Assembly (NCBI GenBank): GCA_016182965.1
Contig: JACPFM010000002.1
Coordinates: 1 to 64,000, forward strand
Direction of reading: 5' to 3'
DNA: 64,000 nt
Source: Deltaproteobacteria bacterium
GTDB taxonomy: Bacteria; Myxococcota_A; Polyangia; Polyangiales; JADJMO01
Under the pieces are notes generated by a model. The model did not search any database, was not told where the DNA came from, and saw nothing but the letters and a program-made list of their open reading frames with translations. The position numbers were made by a program, and so were the translations under genes. How positions within the stretch are numbered: the first letter of the stretch is position 1; the number at the start of each line of letters is the position of its first letter. This document shows, one piece after another, positions 15,146-23,682 of this stretch.

Positions 15146-16564
15146 ATGAGCGCTTCCGTGCGCATTCTCATCGTCGACGATCACCGCCACGTCCGCTCGA
15201 CCATCCGCAGGCTGCTCCGCCGTGTCGAGGGCGTCGAGATCGTCGAGGCCGCGAGCGCCGCCGAGGGGCTGGCAGCCCTCGAAGGCGTGGACCTCATGCT
15301 CGTCGACGTGCGCCTGTCCGACGACCCGCGCGACCGCGGCGGCCTCGACCTGTTGCGCGAGGTGCAGCGCTCCGGCCGCAGGATCCCGGCGGTCATGGTC
15401 AGCGCGTCGTCCGCCACCGCCGATCTGCGCGAGGCGATGCAGCTCGGCGCGCGCGACTACATCCTGAAGGACGAGCTCTGCGAGGAGCTGGTCGTCCCGA
15501 TCGTCGAGTCGTTCCGTGAGCGCCTCGCGCTCGACGGAGAGGTGCAGAAGCTCCGCGCCCGCGTCGACGGCGAGTGGGGCATCTCTGCGCTCCTCGGCTC
15601 GTCCCCCGCGATGGAGCGCGTGCGCAAGACCGTGGCGCGCGTGGCGGCGGCCGACGCGCCGGTGCTGATCCTCGGCGAGACCGGCAGCGGAAAGGAGATG
15701 GTCGCGCGCGCCATCCATCAGGCGGGCCCGCGCCGCGACGAGCCGTTCGTCGCGATCAACTGCACGGCGATTCCGGGCACGCTCCTCGAGTCGCTGCTCT
15801 TCGGCCACGAGAAGGGGGCGTTCACCGGCGCCGATCGTCGCCGCCGCGGGCGCATCGCGGCGGCCGAGGCCGGCACGCTGCTGCTCGACGAGATCGGCGA
15901 TCTGCCGCTCGAGGTGCAGGGCAAGCTGCTGCGCGTCCTCGAAGATCGGAAGTTCCTCCCGGTCGGCGCCGAAGAGGAGCTGCCGCTGCGCGGCCGGGTG
16001 ATCGCGGCGACCAACGCCGACCTGCAGAAACGCGTGCAGCAGGGCACCTTCCGCAGCGATCTCTTCTACCGCCTCGACGTGGTGACCATCCATGTTCCGT
16101 CGCTCGCCGAGCGCGGGCCGACGGACTTCCTGGAGCTGCTCACGTCGTTCGCCGACGAGCTGCCGCGTCGCCTGCGTTTCACCGAGCGCGCCGTGGCGTG
16201 GCTGCAGCGCCGCCCCTGGCCGGGCAACGTGCGCGAGCTGAAGAACGTCATCCGGCGGCTCTCGATCATGGCCGAGGGCGACGAGATCGACGTCCCGGTG
16301 CTCGAGGAGCTCGTGGGCGCGAGCAACGTCTCGCCGCCGCAGGCGATCGACGCGCTCGTCGACGCCATCCTCGCTGCGCCCGACGCGGGGGCCTCGAAGT
16401 ACCGCGAGGTCGAGCGGGCGCTGCTGCGTCGCGCGCTCGATCAGACGGGCGGCAACCACTCCGCCGCAGCGCGGCTGCTCGGCATGGATCGCAAGGCGAT
16501 GGCGCGACGGTGGGAGCGGCTCGACCTCGGGCTCGACGAGCGCGACGACGACGATCTGCACTGA
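15146..16564 (+). CDS. Sigma-54-dependent response regulator, first of a paralogous pair
   Basis: 472 aa, NtrC-type. Receiver at residues ~5-125 with the acidic pair in LIVDDHRHV, phospho-acceptor Asp in LVDVRLSDD and Lys in YILKDEL. AAA+ domain at ~148-390 with Walker A GETGSGKE, the sigma-54-contacting GAFTGAD loop, Walker B LLLDEIGD and the arginine-finger region RPWPGNVRELKN. A C-terminal Fis-type helix-turn-helix (GGNHSAAARLLGMDRKAM) binds enhancers. It activates sigma-54 promoters after phosphorylation. A second copy with the same layout lies 0.4 kb downstream on the same strand, separated by a short opposite gene. The start at 15146 directly precedes the receiver. Confidence 0.95.
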   Translation: MSASVRILIVDDHRHVRSTIRRLLRRVEGVEIVEAASAAEGLAALEGVDLMLVDVRLSDDPRDRGGLDLLREVQRSGRRIPAVMVSASSATADLREAMQLGARDYILKDELCEELVVPIVESFRERLALDGEVQKLRARVDGEWGISALLGSSPAMERVRKTVARVAAADAPVLILGETGSGKEMVARAIHQAGPRRDEPFVAINCTAIPGTLLESLLFGHEKGAFTGADRRRRGRIAAAEAGTLLLDEIGDLPLEVQGKLLRVLEDRKFLPVGAEEELPLRGRVIAATNADLQKRVQQGTFRSDLFYRLDVVTIHVPSLAERGPTDFLELLTSFADELPRRLRFTERAVAWLQRRPWPGNVRELKNVIRRLSIMAEGDEIDVPVLEELVGASNVSPPQAIDALVDAILAAPDAGASKYREVERALLRRALDQTGGNHSAAARLLGMDRKAMARRWERLDLGLDERDDDDLH

Positions 16565-16592
16565 CGGGGCAAGGAAGACCCCGGGGACTCAC

Positions 16593-16784
16593 TCAGTCCG
16601 CGGGAACGTGCTCCCAGCGGCGGCGGTTCTCGAGCCACCGCTCGATGCGGATGAGCCCGAACTCGACGTCGCGGACGCTCCGGATCGACTCGACGAACGC
16701 GTGGGCGTGCTCGAGCGACGAGCACTCCTGATGGACGATCTGGCGGCGAGGCCAGCCGTAGACCACGCGGAAGGGACGGTTCAT
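16593..16784 (-). CDS. 63-residue protein between the two sigma-54 regulators
   Basis: A 63-aa acidic/basic soluble protein (MNRPFRVVYGWPRRQIVHQE and then CSSLEHAHAFVESIRSVRDV), with strand-helix-strand character and many Trp/Arg near the end. I recognise no family. It is likely real: the minus strand has a TAGACT box exactly 9 nt before the ATG, the same spacing as at four other genes here. It runs opposite to both regulators and reads away from the paired operator-like palindromes at 16830-16866. Confidence 0.6.
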   Translation of the reverse strand: MNRPFRVVYGWPRRQIVHQECSSLEHAHAFVESIRSVRDVEFGLIRIERWLENRRRWEHVPAD

Positions 16785-16793
16785 CGCCCGACC

Positions 16794-16799
16794 AGTCTA
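16794..16799 (-). promoter_or_regulatory. Candidate -10 (TAGACT) for the 63-residue gene
   Basis: TAGACT on the minus strand, 9 nt before the ATG at 16784. Confidence 0.45.
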
Positions 16800-16829
16800 C
16801 CGGAAGCGGGGGCCGGCGACGCCCCGAGT

Positions 16830-16866
16830 TGGCCGGAAACGGCCAGGGGGTGGCCGGAAACGGCCA
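16830..16866. promoter_or_regulatory. Two direct copies of palindrome TGGCCGGAAACGGCCA
   Basis: Copies at 16830-16845 and 16851-16866 are 21 bp apart centre to centre, two helical turns, so both face the same side of the DNA. Arms are TGGCCG and CGGCCA around GAAA. A CGAATTCG palindrome lies at 16887-16894. They sit between the 63-residue gene (minus) and the second sigma-54 regulator (plus, start 16962), a natural place for cooperative regulator binding. A single related copy is at 13200-13215. Confidence 0.55.
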
Positions 16867-16961
16867 GCCCTCCGACCCGCAAAGTCCGAATTCGTGCAGG
16901 ATCTGCGCTTGGGCCGCCCGAGCCCATCTCTTGCACGGCGCGATCGTTCGGAGACACCGTT

Positions 16962-18374
16962 TTGCGCATCCTCGTCGTGGACGATGACCGGGAGATCAGG
17001 GCCGCTATCGGTCGGTTGCTGCGGCGCGCCGGTGACGTCGAGGTGGTGGAAGCCGAGGGCGTCGATACGGCGCTGGCGCGGCTCGATGGCATCGACCTCG
17101 CGCTCGTCGACGTGCGGCTGTCGGACGATCCCTCCGACCGCTCCGGCCTCACCCTGCTGCGCGAGATCCGGCGCTCGGGCAGCTCGCTGCCGGTGGTGAT
17201 CGTCTCCGGCTCGAGCGCCACCGCCGACCTGCGCGACGCTATGCGCCTCGGCGCGCGCGATTACGTCCTCAAGGATCACCTCTGCGAGGAGGTCGTCCTC
17301 CCCATCGTCGAGTCGTTCCGCGAGCGCATCACGCTCGACGGCGAGGTCCGGCGCCTCCGCGCCCAGGTCGAAGACGCCTGGGGCATCGAGGCGATCGTCG
17401 GGAGCTCGCCGACGATGGATCGGGTACGAAGGACGATCGCGCGCGTGGCCAACGCCGACGCGCCCGTGCTCATCCTCGGCGAGACCGGCGTCGGCAAGGA
17501 GATGGTCGCGCGCGCGATCCATCACGCGAGCGCGCGTCACGAGCAACCGTTCGTCGCCGTCAACTGCACGGCGATCCCTTCGGCGCTCCTCGAGTCGATG
17601 CTGTTCGGCCACGAGAAGGGCGCTTTCACCGGCGCCGATCGCCAGCGCGCCGGGCGCATGGCCGCCGCGGGCAAGGGCACGATCCTCCTCGACGAGATCG
17701 GGGATCTCCCGCTCGACGTGCAGAGCAAGCTGCTGCGCGTGCTCGAGGAGCGGCGCATCCTTCCGGTCGGCGCCGATCGCGATCGACCGCTCCAGGCGCG
17801 CGTGGTCGCCGCGACCAACGTCGATCTCGCGCGGCGCGTGCAAGAGGGGCGGTTCCGCAGCGACCTCTACTACCGGCTCGACGTGGTCACCATTCACGTG
17901 CCGTCGCTGGCCGAGCGTGGCCGGGCCGATCTCGAGGAGCTCCTCTTCACGTTCACCGCGTCGCAGCCACGCCGGCTCCGCTACACGCCCGAGGCCATCG
18001 AGTGGCTGGTCGCACGGCCGTGGCCCGGCAACGTGCGCGAGCTGAAGAACTTCGTGCGCCGGCTGTCGATCATGGCCGAGGTGGCGCTCATCGACGTTGC
18101 GACGCTCGAGGCGCTCAGCGGGCGTCCGGAGCGCGGTCCGGCGTCGAGCGTCGAGGCGCTGGTCGACGAGGTGCTCGGGAGCACGGGCGAGGCCGACTCG
18201 CCGTATCGGCTCGTCGAGCGGGCGATGATCCGCCGCGCGCTCGATCAGACGGGCGGGAACCGCTCCGCGGCGGCGCGGCTGCTCGGCGTGTCGCGCAAGG
18301 CGCTCGGTCGGCGCTGGGCGAGGCTCGAGTCGGACGACGATCGCGACGCGGACGACGACGGCGACGACGCCTGA
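16962..18374 (+). CDS. Sigma-54-dependent response regulator, second of a paralogous pair
   Basis: 470 aa from a TTG start at 16962, chosen because GGAG lies 8 nt upstream and the receiver begins at once (LRILVVDDDREIR). No in-frame ATG or GTG closer to the domain was found. Receiver Asp in LVDVRLSDD, Lys in YVLKDHL; AAA+ domain with GETGVGKE, GAFTGAD and LLDEIGDLP; Fis-type helix-turn-helix GGNRSAAARLLGVSRKALG. The layout and most motifs are shared with the regulator at 15146, so a tandem duplication is likely. Its last 130 nt overlap, convergently, the 3' end of a histidine kinase gene. Two 16-bp palindromes lie about 100-130 nt upstream. The C-terminus ends in an acidic DDDR/DADDDGDDA tail. 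Confidence 0.93.
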   Translation: MRILVVDDDREIRAAIGRLLRRAGDVEVVEAEGVDTALARLDGIDLALVDVRLSDDPSDRSGLTLLREIRRSGSSLPVVIVSGSSATADLRDAMRLGARDYVLKDHLCEEVVLPIVESFRERITLDGEVRRLRAQVEDAWGIEAIVGSSPTMDRVRRTIARVANADAPVLILGETGVGKEMVARAIHHASARHEQPFVAVNCTAIPSALLESMLFGHEKGAFTGADRQRAGRMAAAGKGTILLDEIGDLPLDVQSKLLRVLEERRILPVGADRDRPLQARVVAATNVDLARRVQEGRFRSDLYYRLDVVTIHVPSLAERGRADLEELLFTFTASQPRRLRYTPEAIEWLVARPWPGNVRELKNFVRRLSIMAEVALIDVATLEALSGRPERGPASSVEALVDEVLGSTGEADSPYRLVERAMIRRALDQTGGNRSAAARLLGVSRKALGRRWARLESDDDRDADDDGDDA

Positions 18375-19132
18375 GCCTCCCCGGAGGCTTGGCCTTCCGG
18401 CTCTGCCTCGACGCCGGGCTGCGCCGCGCGCGCGACCTTGAACGTCACGGCGCTACCCTCGACCAGGTAGCTGATGGCGAGGCCGATCGCCGCCGCTGCT
18501 TCGCGGGCGTTGGCCAGACCGAGGCCGCTCGAGCCATACCCGCTGACCCCGGTCTCGAACACCCGATCGTCGATCGTGTGGCCCGGGCGCAGCGGGTTGC
18601 GGATCGAGAGCTCGTCGTTCGTGAGCCTGACCTCGATGCGCCCGCCGGCGATCTTCTCGACCTCGCGCGCGGCGTTGGCGAGGAGGTTGTAGACGATGCG
18701 GAAGCCGTGACCCGGGCGGCCCACGTAGTCGAGATCGCCCTTCATCTCGAGCGCGACGTCGATGCCGCGGCGGCGCTGCATGCCCACGAGGACGCGCACG
18801 ATGGTGGCGAACGACTCGGCGGAGACGACGCCGGTGCGATCGCCGCGCAGCGAGTGGAAGAGATCCTTGGCGGCGCGCGCGGCCGGCTCGAGATCGGCGA
18901 GCATCTCGGCGACCTCCTCCGCGCGCATGTCCTGGGCGGCGGAGAGGTTGCCGAGGAGCACGGCGAAGAGGTTGTCGACGTCGTGCGACACGGCGTGGAC
19001 CGCCTCGGCCACCGCGGCGCGCTCCTCGTTCTCGGCCGCGCGCTTGTCGGCGAGCATGCGGTCGCGCCACACGCGCACCAAGACCAACGCGAGCAGGATC
19101 GCGAAGCCGGTGAAGATCGTGAGCGACCACAT
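18245..19132 (-). CDS. Histidine-kinase-like protein with one membrane helix
   Basis: 295 aa. N-terminal transmembrane helix (LTIFTGFAILLALVLVRVW) with no periplasmic sensor, then a helical segment and an H-box-like SHDVDNLFAVLLGNL (about residues 49-63), similar to the HDFNN-type H-box. An HATPase_c domain follows: N-box YNLLANAAREVEK, short G1 region, G2 GSSGLGLANAREAA. The ~60-residue Ser/Ala-rich tail is read antisense to the Fis domain of the neighbouring sigma-54 regulator (overlap 18245-18374). Convergent placement makes it a candidate partner kinase for one or both regulators. Kinase activity itself is inferred. Confidence 0.8.
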   Translation of the reverse strand: MWSLTIFTGFAILLALVLVRVWRDRMLADKRAAENEERAAVAEAVHAVSHDVDNLFAVLLGNLSAAQDMRAEEVAEMLADLEPAARAAKDLFHSLRGDRTGVVSAESFATIVRVLVGMQRRRGIDVALEMKGDLDYVGRPGHGFRIVYNLLANAAREVEKIAGGRIEVRLTNDELSIRNPLRPGHTIDDRVFETGVSGYGSSGLGLANAREAAAAIGLAISYLVEGSAVTFKVARAAQPGVEAEPEGQASGEAQASSPSSSASRSSSDSSLAQRRPSALRDTPSSRAAAERFPPV

Positions 19133-19174
19133 CGCCAGCGCCGTCGGGGCGCGGCCAGCCGCGCCCGTGCTGAA

Positions 19175-19735
19175 TCAGCCTTCGCAGTTCTGGAAGCTGA
19201 AGTAGGTCTTCGTCGCGTTGTCGGCGCCGATGTCGCCGGTCGAGGAGCACGCGTTCGGCAGCGTGCGGTGCTCGACGATCGGGCAGGTCACGCGACCGCG
19301 GAACTTGTGGTCGCCGTTCTCGTCGATGTCGACCGTGCACTTCCGCGTGAACGTGCGGTAGCTGTTCGTCGCGGTGACGAAGTTCACGTCGGCGTCGGTC
19401 GACTGCGTGCCGGTGTAGCTGCCGGACGCGGAGAAGGAGCCTTCGCTGCGCGACACGGAGAGCTCGAAGCGGTTGCCGGTGACCCGGCAGGTGACCCGCG
19501 CTTCGTCGGCGCCGTCGACGACCAGCTTGAGCCGACCCTCGGCGTCGCGCTGCGCGATGGTCTTCTGACCGGGATCGAGGCAGTTCCCGAGCTTCGACGG
19601 GTTGTCGGCGATCGCCACGTTGCGCAGCGTGAACTGCGCGCCTCCGCTGACGGTGGGCTTCGCCTCCGACGAGCAGGACGCGGCGGCGATCACGAAGGGA
19701 AGGGCGGCGAGCGAAGCGAACGACCGAGGGTTCAT
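19175..19735 (-). CDS. Lipoprotein of unknown function
   Basis: 186 aa. The start at 19735 has a GGAG sequence just upstream and a lipoprotein signal (NPRSFASLAALPFVIAAASC, C at residue ~21). The mature protein is a strand-rich domain with four to five Cys (LGNCLDPG, ARVTCRVTG, TRKCTVD, RVTCPIVEH, FSFQNCEG) and a Ser/Thr-rich middle. No recognised family. It ends 42 nt from the histidine-kinase start on the same strand, so it could be transcribed ahead of that kinase and be its envelope sensor partner. Confidence 0.7.
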   Translation of the reverse strand: MNPRSFASLAALPFVIAAASCSSEAKPTVSGGAQFTLRNVAIADNPSKLGNCLDPGQKTIAQRDAEGRLKLVVDGADEARVTCRVTGNRFELSVSRSEGSFSASGSYTGTQSTDADVNFVTATNSYRTFTRKCTVDIDENGDHKFRGRVTCPIVEHRTLPNACSSTGDIGADNATKTYFSFQNCEG

Positions 19736-19818
19736 GGCCTCATCTCCAATGCGCCCCCCCGACACGCGGGCGGGCGCTGCAATGGCATAGCAAACATCGC
19801 CGGCCGCCGCCCAGGAAC

Positions 19819-20991
19819 TCACCCGCGCGCGGCGGCGAACCCACGCTCGAGGTCGGCCCACAGATCGTCGACGTCCTCGAGCCCGACCGAGAGCCGGATC
19901 AGGCCGTCGCCGATGCCGAGCGCACGGCGATTCTCGGCGGGGATGGACGCGTGGGTCATGATCGCGGGGTGCTCGGCGAGCGACTCGACGCCACCGAGGC
20001 TCTCGGCGCAGGCGAAGATGCGGAGCGCCTTCAGGAAGGCCGAAGCCTGACCGAGATCACCCTTCAGATCGAAGGAGATCATCCCGCCCGGACCCTTCAT
20101 CTGCCGGTTGGCCAGCGCATGCCCCGGGTGGGACGCGAGGCCCGGGTAGATCACGCGCGCGACCTGCGGGTGCTTCTCGAGGCGCTCGGCGACGACGCGC
20201 GCGGAGGCGACGTGCTGGCGCACGCGCACCGGGAGCGTCTTGAGGCCGCGCAGCACGAGGTAGCAGTCGAACGGGCTGGGGACGGCGCCGATCGCGTTCT
20301 GGAGGTAGCGCAGGCGCTCGGCCAGCGCGTCGTCGCGCGTCATGACCGCGCCGCCGACCGCGTCGCTGTGACCGTTGAGGTACTTGGTCGTCGAGTGCAC
20401 GACGATCGCCGCGCCGAGGTCGAGCGGGTGCTGCAGGATCGGCGTGGCGAAGGTGTTGTCGACGACCAGCGGGGCGCCGTGCGCGCGGGCGATCTCGGCG
20501 ACGCCGGCGATGTCGAAGATCTTGAGCATGGGGTTGGAGGGCGTCTCCATCCACACGAGCTTCGTCTTGGCGGTGAAGGCCTTCTTCACGTTGCCGAGAT
20601 CGCTCATGTCGACGAAGGAGGCCTGGAGCCCGAACGGCTTCATGATCCGGTCGAAGATGCGGAACGTGCCGCCGTAGACGTCGTCGCCGCACACCACGTG
20701 ATCGCCGGGCGAGAGCAGGTGCAGCACGTTGACGGTCGCCGCGCACCCGGACGCGTAGGCGAGGCCGTGCTTCGCGCCCTCGAGCGCGGCGAGGCAGCCC
20801 TCGAGCGCGTTGCGCGTCGGGTTGCCGCTGCGGCCGTACTCGAAGCCCTTGTGCTGGCCCGGCCCCTCCTGGGCGAAGGTCGTCGAGAGGACGATCGGCG
20901 GCATGACCGCGCCCGTGACCGGGTCGGGCTCGTAGCCGGCGTGGATGGCGAGGGTGTCCTGGGCGTACTGGGCGTGCGTGCGGTCGGCCAT
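19819..20991 (-). CDS. PLP-dependent cystathionine gamma-synthase / gamma-lyase
   Basis: 390 aa, Cys/Met metabolism PLP enzyme. Visible signatures are the Tyr-Arg cofactor-phosphate motif in GFEYGRSGNPTRNALE, SGCAATVNVLHLL, the Asp that holds the PLP ring in APLVVDNTFATP and the Schiff-base Lys near residue 203 in HSTTKYLNGHSD. ESLGGVESLAEHPA near the end matches the gamma-synthase/gamma-lyase branch. Sequence alone does not decide synthesis from breakdown of cystathionine. It stands alone, with no met or cys genes beside it. The ATG at 20991 is preferred over an upstream start at 21006. Confidence 0.92.
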   Translation of the reverse strand: MADRTHAQYAQDTLAIHAGYEPDPVTGAVMPPIVLSTTFAQEGPGQHKGFEYGRSGNPTRNALEGCLAALEGAKHGLAYASGCAATVNVLHLLSPGDHVVCGDDVYGGTFRIFDRIMKPFGLQASFVDMSDLGNVKKAFTAKTKLVWMETPSNPMLKIFDIAGVAEIARAHGAPLVVDNTFATPILQHPLDLGAAIVVHSTTKYLNGHSDAVGGAVMTRDDALAERLRYLQNAIGAVPSPFDCYLVLRGLKTLPVRVRQHVASARVVAERLEKHPQVARVIYPGLASHPGHALANRQMKGPGGMISFDLKGDLGQASAFLKALRIFACAESLGGVESLAEHPAIMTHASIPAENRRALGIGDGLIRLSVGLEDVDDLWADLERGFAAARG

Positions 20992-21047
20992 GCCGCGCGT
21001 TAGCACGGTAAACCGCGGGTTTCTCGCGTGATCGGGAGGCCGCGCGC

Positions 21048-21053
21048 TAGGCT
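21048..21053 (+). promoter_or_regulatory. Candidate -10 (TAGGCT) for the TPR protein gene
   Basis: TAGGCT 12 nt before the ATG at 21066. Confidence 0.35.
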
Positions 21054-21065
21054 GGGATCTCCATC

Positions 21066-23450
21066 ATGCCCCTCCCTGTCCGCCGCAAACGCGGCGGCCC
21101 ACTCGAGCACCGGCTGCGCGACCGCGAGCCCCCCGTTCAGGGCGGGCCCGAGGCGTCGCTCCAGCTCGCCATCGGGCGTGAGGGGGTGGGTCTCGAGCTC
21201 TCGCGTGCCGTCGAGCTCGGGCCGGTGACCCTCCTCCACGCGCGGTCGCGCCTGATCGGGGTCGGCTTTCCGCTCGACGTCAGCGGCGGCGTCGACCGCT
21301 TCCGCCACCGGCGCACCACGCTCGAGGCGTTCGGGCTCGCGGTGGAGCACGGGCCGGCCGAGCGCTGGCTGTCCACCCTCACCGAGGGGCTGATCGGGCG
21401 CGGGCCCGCCGAGGCGCGGATTCTGTGGGTCGCGCCGCCCGACGTCGGCGTGGGCGAGTCGGCGGCAGAGCGCGAGGAGCGCGTGGTCTGGTCCTCGGGC
21501 AACGTCCGGCTCGAGCTCACCGGCGACGCGACGATCCTCGCGTGCGATCTCGCGCTCGCGCCGCAGGGCAGCGGGCTCACCCTGCTCGCCCACCGCGTGC
21601 GCGCGATCGGCGTGGCGCGCCCGCCGAGCGCCATCGTCGGCGCGCTCCTCGTCCGCCTCGCGCGGGCGCTCGAGGGCGAGGCGCGCGGGCTGCGCCTCGA
21701 GCTCCGCGATCCGACCAGGGCCGCGGCGATGCAGGCGTTCGTCACGCGCGGCGCGCGCATCCCTTCGCGCGAAGAGCTGGTGGTCACCCGCACCGCGGCC
21801 GCCGTCGAGCGCTTCGTCGTGGAGCTCCGCCGCGGCGAGACGCCGGCGGCGCCGTCGTCCGTGTTCGTCGCGCTCGACGAGCTCGATCGCTTCGTAGGAG
21901 ACGCCGATGTCGCGCTGGTGAGCGGCGATCTCGATCGCGCGCGCGACGGCTACGTGCGCGCGCTCGATCGCGCGCCGCGCCACCGCGCCATCCTCACGCG
22001 CCTCGCCGAGATCGACGCGAGCGTCGGCGAGCGCGCCGAGGCGGCGCTGTCGTGGCTGCGCGACGCGCAGCGGGGGCGCACCCGGCGCGGCCTCGACGGA
22101 AACGATCTCGGCCGGCTGCTGATCTCCGCCGCGATGAACGAGCGCATCGGCGCCCACGGGCGCGCACGCGGCGCATGGGAGCGCGGAGGACAGGAGGCCT
22201 GGGATCGCGGCGAGCCACGCCTCGCCGCCCGCGCGTTCGCGCGCGCCGCCGGCGTCTGTCGCGACGACGATCCGCAGCTCGCCGCGCTGCTCGATCGCGC
22301 GCTCGCCGCCGATCCGACCGAGGTCGACGCGCGCTGGCGACGCGCGGCGCTGCTCGTGCGCGGGCGCGAGGACGCGCGCGCGATGGAGGACGTGCAGCAC
22401 CTCGAGGCGCAGGCCAAGGGGCGCGAGGCGCGCCGGCGCACGCTGATGCGCGCCGCGTCGCTCTGGCACGCCGCCGGACGCATCGATCGCGCGGTGCCCG
22501 CGTGGGAGCGCGCGCTCCGCCACGCGCCCGAGGATCGCGCGACGGTCGCCGGGCTCGGCGCCGCGCTGCTCGCGAGCGGCGAGACCGCGCGCGGCATCGG
22601 GCTGCTCGCGCACGCGCTCACGCTCCCCGGCGACGTCGCCGGGCGCGCGCCGATCCTGCTCGAGCTCGCGCGCGCGCTCGCCGAGCGCGTGGGCGATCTG
22701 CCCTCGGCGATCGCGCGGACGCGCGAGGTCTCCCTCGACGATCCGCACGCCGCGTGGGCGCGCGCGCTCGAGGGCGCGTGCCGCCTCCAGCTCGGCGATC
22801 CGGTCGGCGCCGAGCAGGCGTACGCGGCCGCGGCCGACATCGTGGAGCGCCGCGGCGTGCCGAGCGGCGACGCGGAGGCGGTGCGGCAGCTGTTCGCGGG
22901 CGGCGCGCGCGTGTCCAAGGGCGAGGGGCGCGTGGCGCTCGCCATGCGGCTCGCGATGGCCGCGCTCTCGCTGGCCCCCGACGACCCCGACGTGCGCGGG
23001 CTGGTCGGCTCGCTCGGCCGCTCCATCGCCGACCGCGTGCACGTCACCGAGATCGTCGAGGAGCCGAAGACCGATCCGGGGCTGGTCTCCGGCACCCCGA
23101 TCGCCGGCGCGCTCGATCTGAGCGACCTGCGCGATGACGAAGAAGAGGGCGCGCCGGTGCGCGCGGTCGACGAGGCGCGCGCGCAGCTGCTGCTCGCGCG
23201 CATGAAGGCCGATCCGGACGACCACGACGCGGTCGCCGAGCTGGTCGATCTGCTCGGCCGCCTCGGCCGCGACGCGGAGCTGTTCGCGCTGCTCTCGGCG
23301 CGCTGGGAGGACGCGACCGCCGAGGAGCGCAAGCGCCTCCTGCCCTCGCAGCGCGCGGTCCTCGAGCGCCTCGCCGTCGCCGCAGACGCGCAGGGGCGCG
23401 CCGTCGAGGCGCAGCTCTATCGAGACGCGCTGCGCGCGCTGCGCGCCTGA
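21066..23450 (+). CDS. Large TPR-repeat protein, unknown function
   Basis: 794 aa, very Arg/Ala-rich. No signal peptide. The first ~270 residues form a mixed domain (VGLELSRAVELGPVTLLHAR, RIPSREELVVTRTAAAVERF) unlike anything I recognise. From ~280 onward come degenerate TPR pairs (GDLDRARDGYVRALDRAPRH, GRIDRAVPAWERALRHAPED, GDPVGAEQAYAAAADIVERR, KADPDDHDAVAELVDLLGRL). It probably serves as a scaffold in a cytoplasmic complex. No operon partner. The intergenic region after it holds repeats and a MITE-like element. Confidence 0.75.
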   Translation: MPLPVRRKRGGPLEHRLRDREPPVQGGPEASLQLAIGREGVGLELSRAVELGPVTLLHARSRLIGVGFPLDVSGGVDRFRHRRTTLEAFGLAVEHGPAERWLSTLTEGLIGRGPAEARILWVAPPDVGVGESAAEREERVVWSSGNVRLELTGDATILACDLALAPQGSGLTLLAHRVRAIGVARPPSAIVGALLVRLARALEGEARGLRLELRDPTRAAAMQAFVTRGARIPSREELVVTRTAAAVERFVVELRRGETPAAPSSVFVALDELDRFVGDADVALVSGDLDRARDGYVRALDRAPRHRAILTRLAEIDASVGERAEAALSWLRDAQRGRTRRGLDGNDLGRLLISAAMNERIGAHGRARGAWERGGQEAWDRGEPRLAARAFARAAGVCRDDDPQLAALLDRALAADPTEVDARWRRAALLVRGREDARAMEDVQHLEAQAKGREARRRTLMRAASLWHAAGRIDRAVPAWERALRHAPEDRATVAGLGAALLASGETARGIGLLAHALTLPGDVAGRAPILLELARALAERVGDLPSAIARTREVSLDDPHAAWARALEGACRLQLGDPVGAEQAYAAAADIVERRGVPSGDAEAVRQLFAGGARVSKGEGRVALAMRLAMAALSLAPDDPDVRGLVGSLGRSIADRVHVTEIVEEPKTDPGLVSGTPIAGALDLSDLRDDEEEGAPVRAVDEARAQLLLARMKADPDDHDAVAELVDLLGRLGRDAELFALLSARWEDATAEERKRLLPSQRAVLERLAVAADAQGRAVEAQLYRDALRALRA

Positions 23451-23455
23451 TGCAA

Positions 23456-23488
23456 GTCGTCAGTCGTCAGTCGTCAGTCGTCAGTCAG
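23456..23488. repeat. GTCAGTC-type heptamer tract (left arm)
   Basis: Tandem TCGTCAG units just after the TPR gene. Its inverse occurs at 23514-23537, so the pair could fold into a stem. Similar tracts lie at 50898-51010 and 57969-57998. Confidence 0.8.
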
Positions 23489-23513
23489 AGAGAGGAGCAG
23501 CGCTCTCCGTCAT

Positions 23514-23537
23514 GGCTGACGACTGAAGACTGACGAC
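23514..23537. repeat. GTCAGTC-type heptamer tract (right arm)
   Basis: Inverse-complement units (CTGACGAC, twice) facing the 23456-23488 tract. The last unit directly abuts the MITE-like element. Confidence 0.75.
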
Positions 23538-23682
23538 TGGCTTTGCACCAGAACTCGCGAGGTGCCTCTCGCCGTGGAACACCTCTAGCGGGAACCTGAC
23601 GCGGGCCCTGAAACCGGAGTGCTTCGCTGGGACCTCTCTCGAGACCGCATCTCGCGCCGGACGGAGTTTTGGTGCAAAGCCA
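23538..23682. mobile_element. 145-bp MITE-like element with terminal inverted repeats and 8-bp flanking repeat
   Basis: Ends TGGCTTTGCACCAGAACTC (23538-23556) and its inverse at 23664-23682 match at 18 of 19 positions. CTGACGAC flanks both sides (23530-23537 and 23683-23690), looking like an 8-bp target duplication. The inside has no ORF of note and holds a smaller hairpin near the left end. It looks like a non-autonomous element inserted in a repeat tract. Because CTGACGAC is also the tract unit, the duplication needs an empty-site comparison. Confidence 0.6.

Noticed and set aside
16920..16935. Possible sigma-54 promoter (GAGC...TTGCA) before the second activator
   Set aside because: The -24 element lacks GG and the match is poor. 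Not reported as a site.
21000..23225. 741-residue minus-strand ORF
   Set aside because: Antisense of the TPR protein, composed of Arg/Ala/Glu. Shadow frame.
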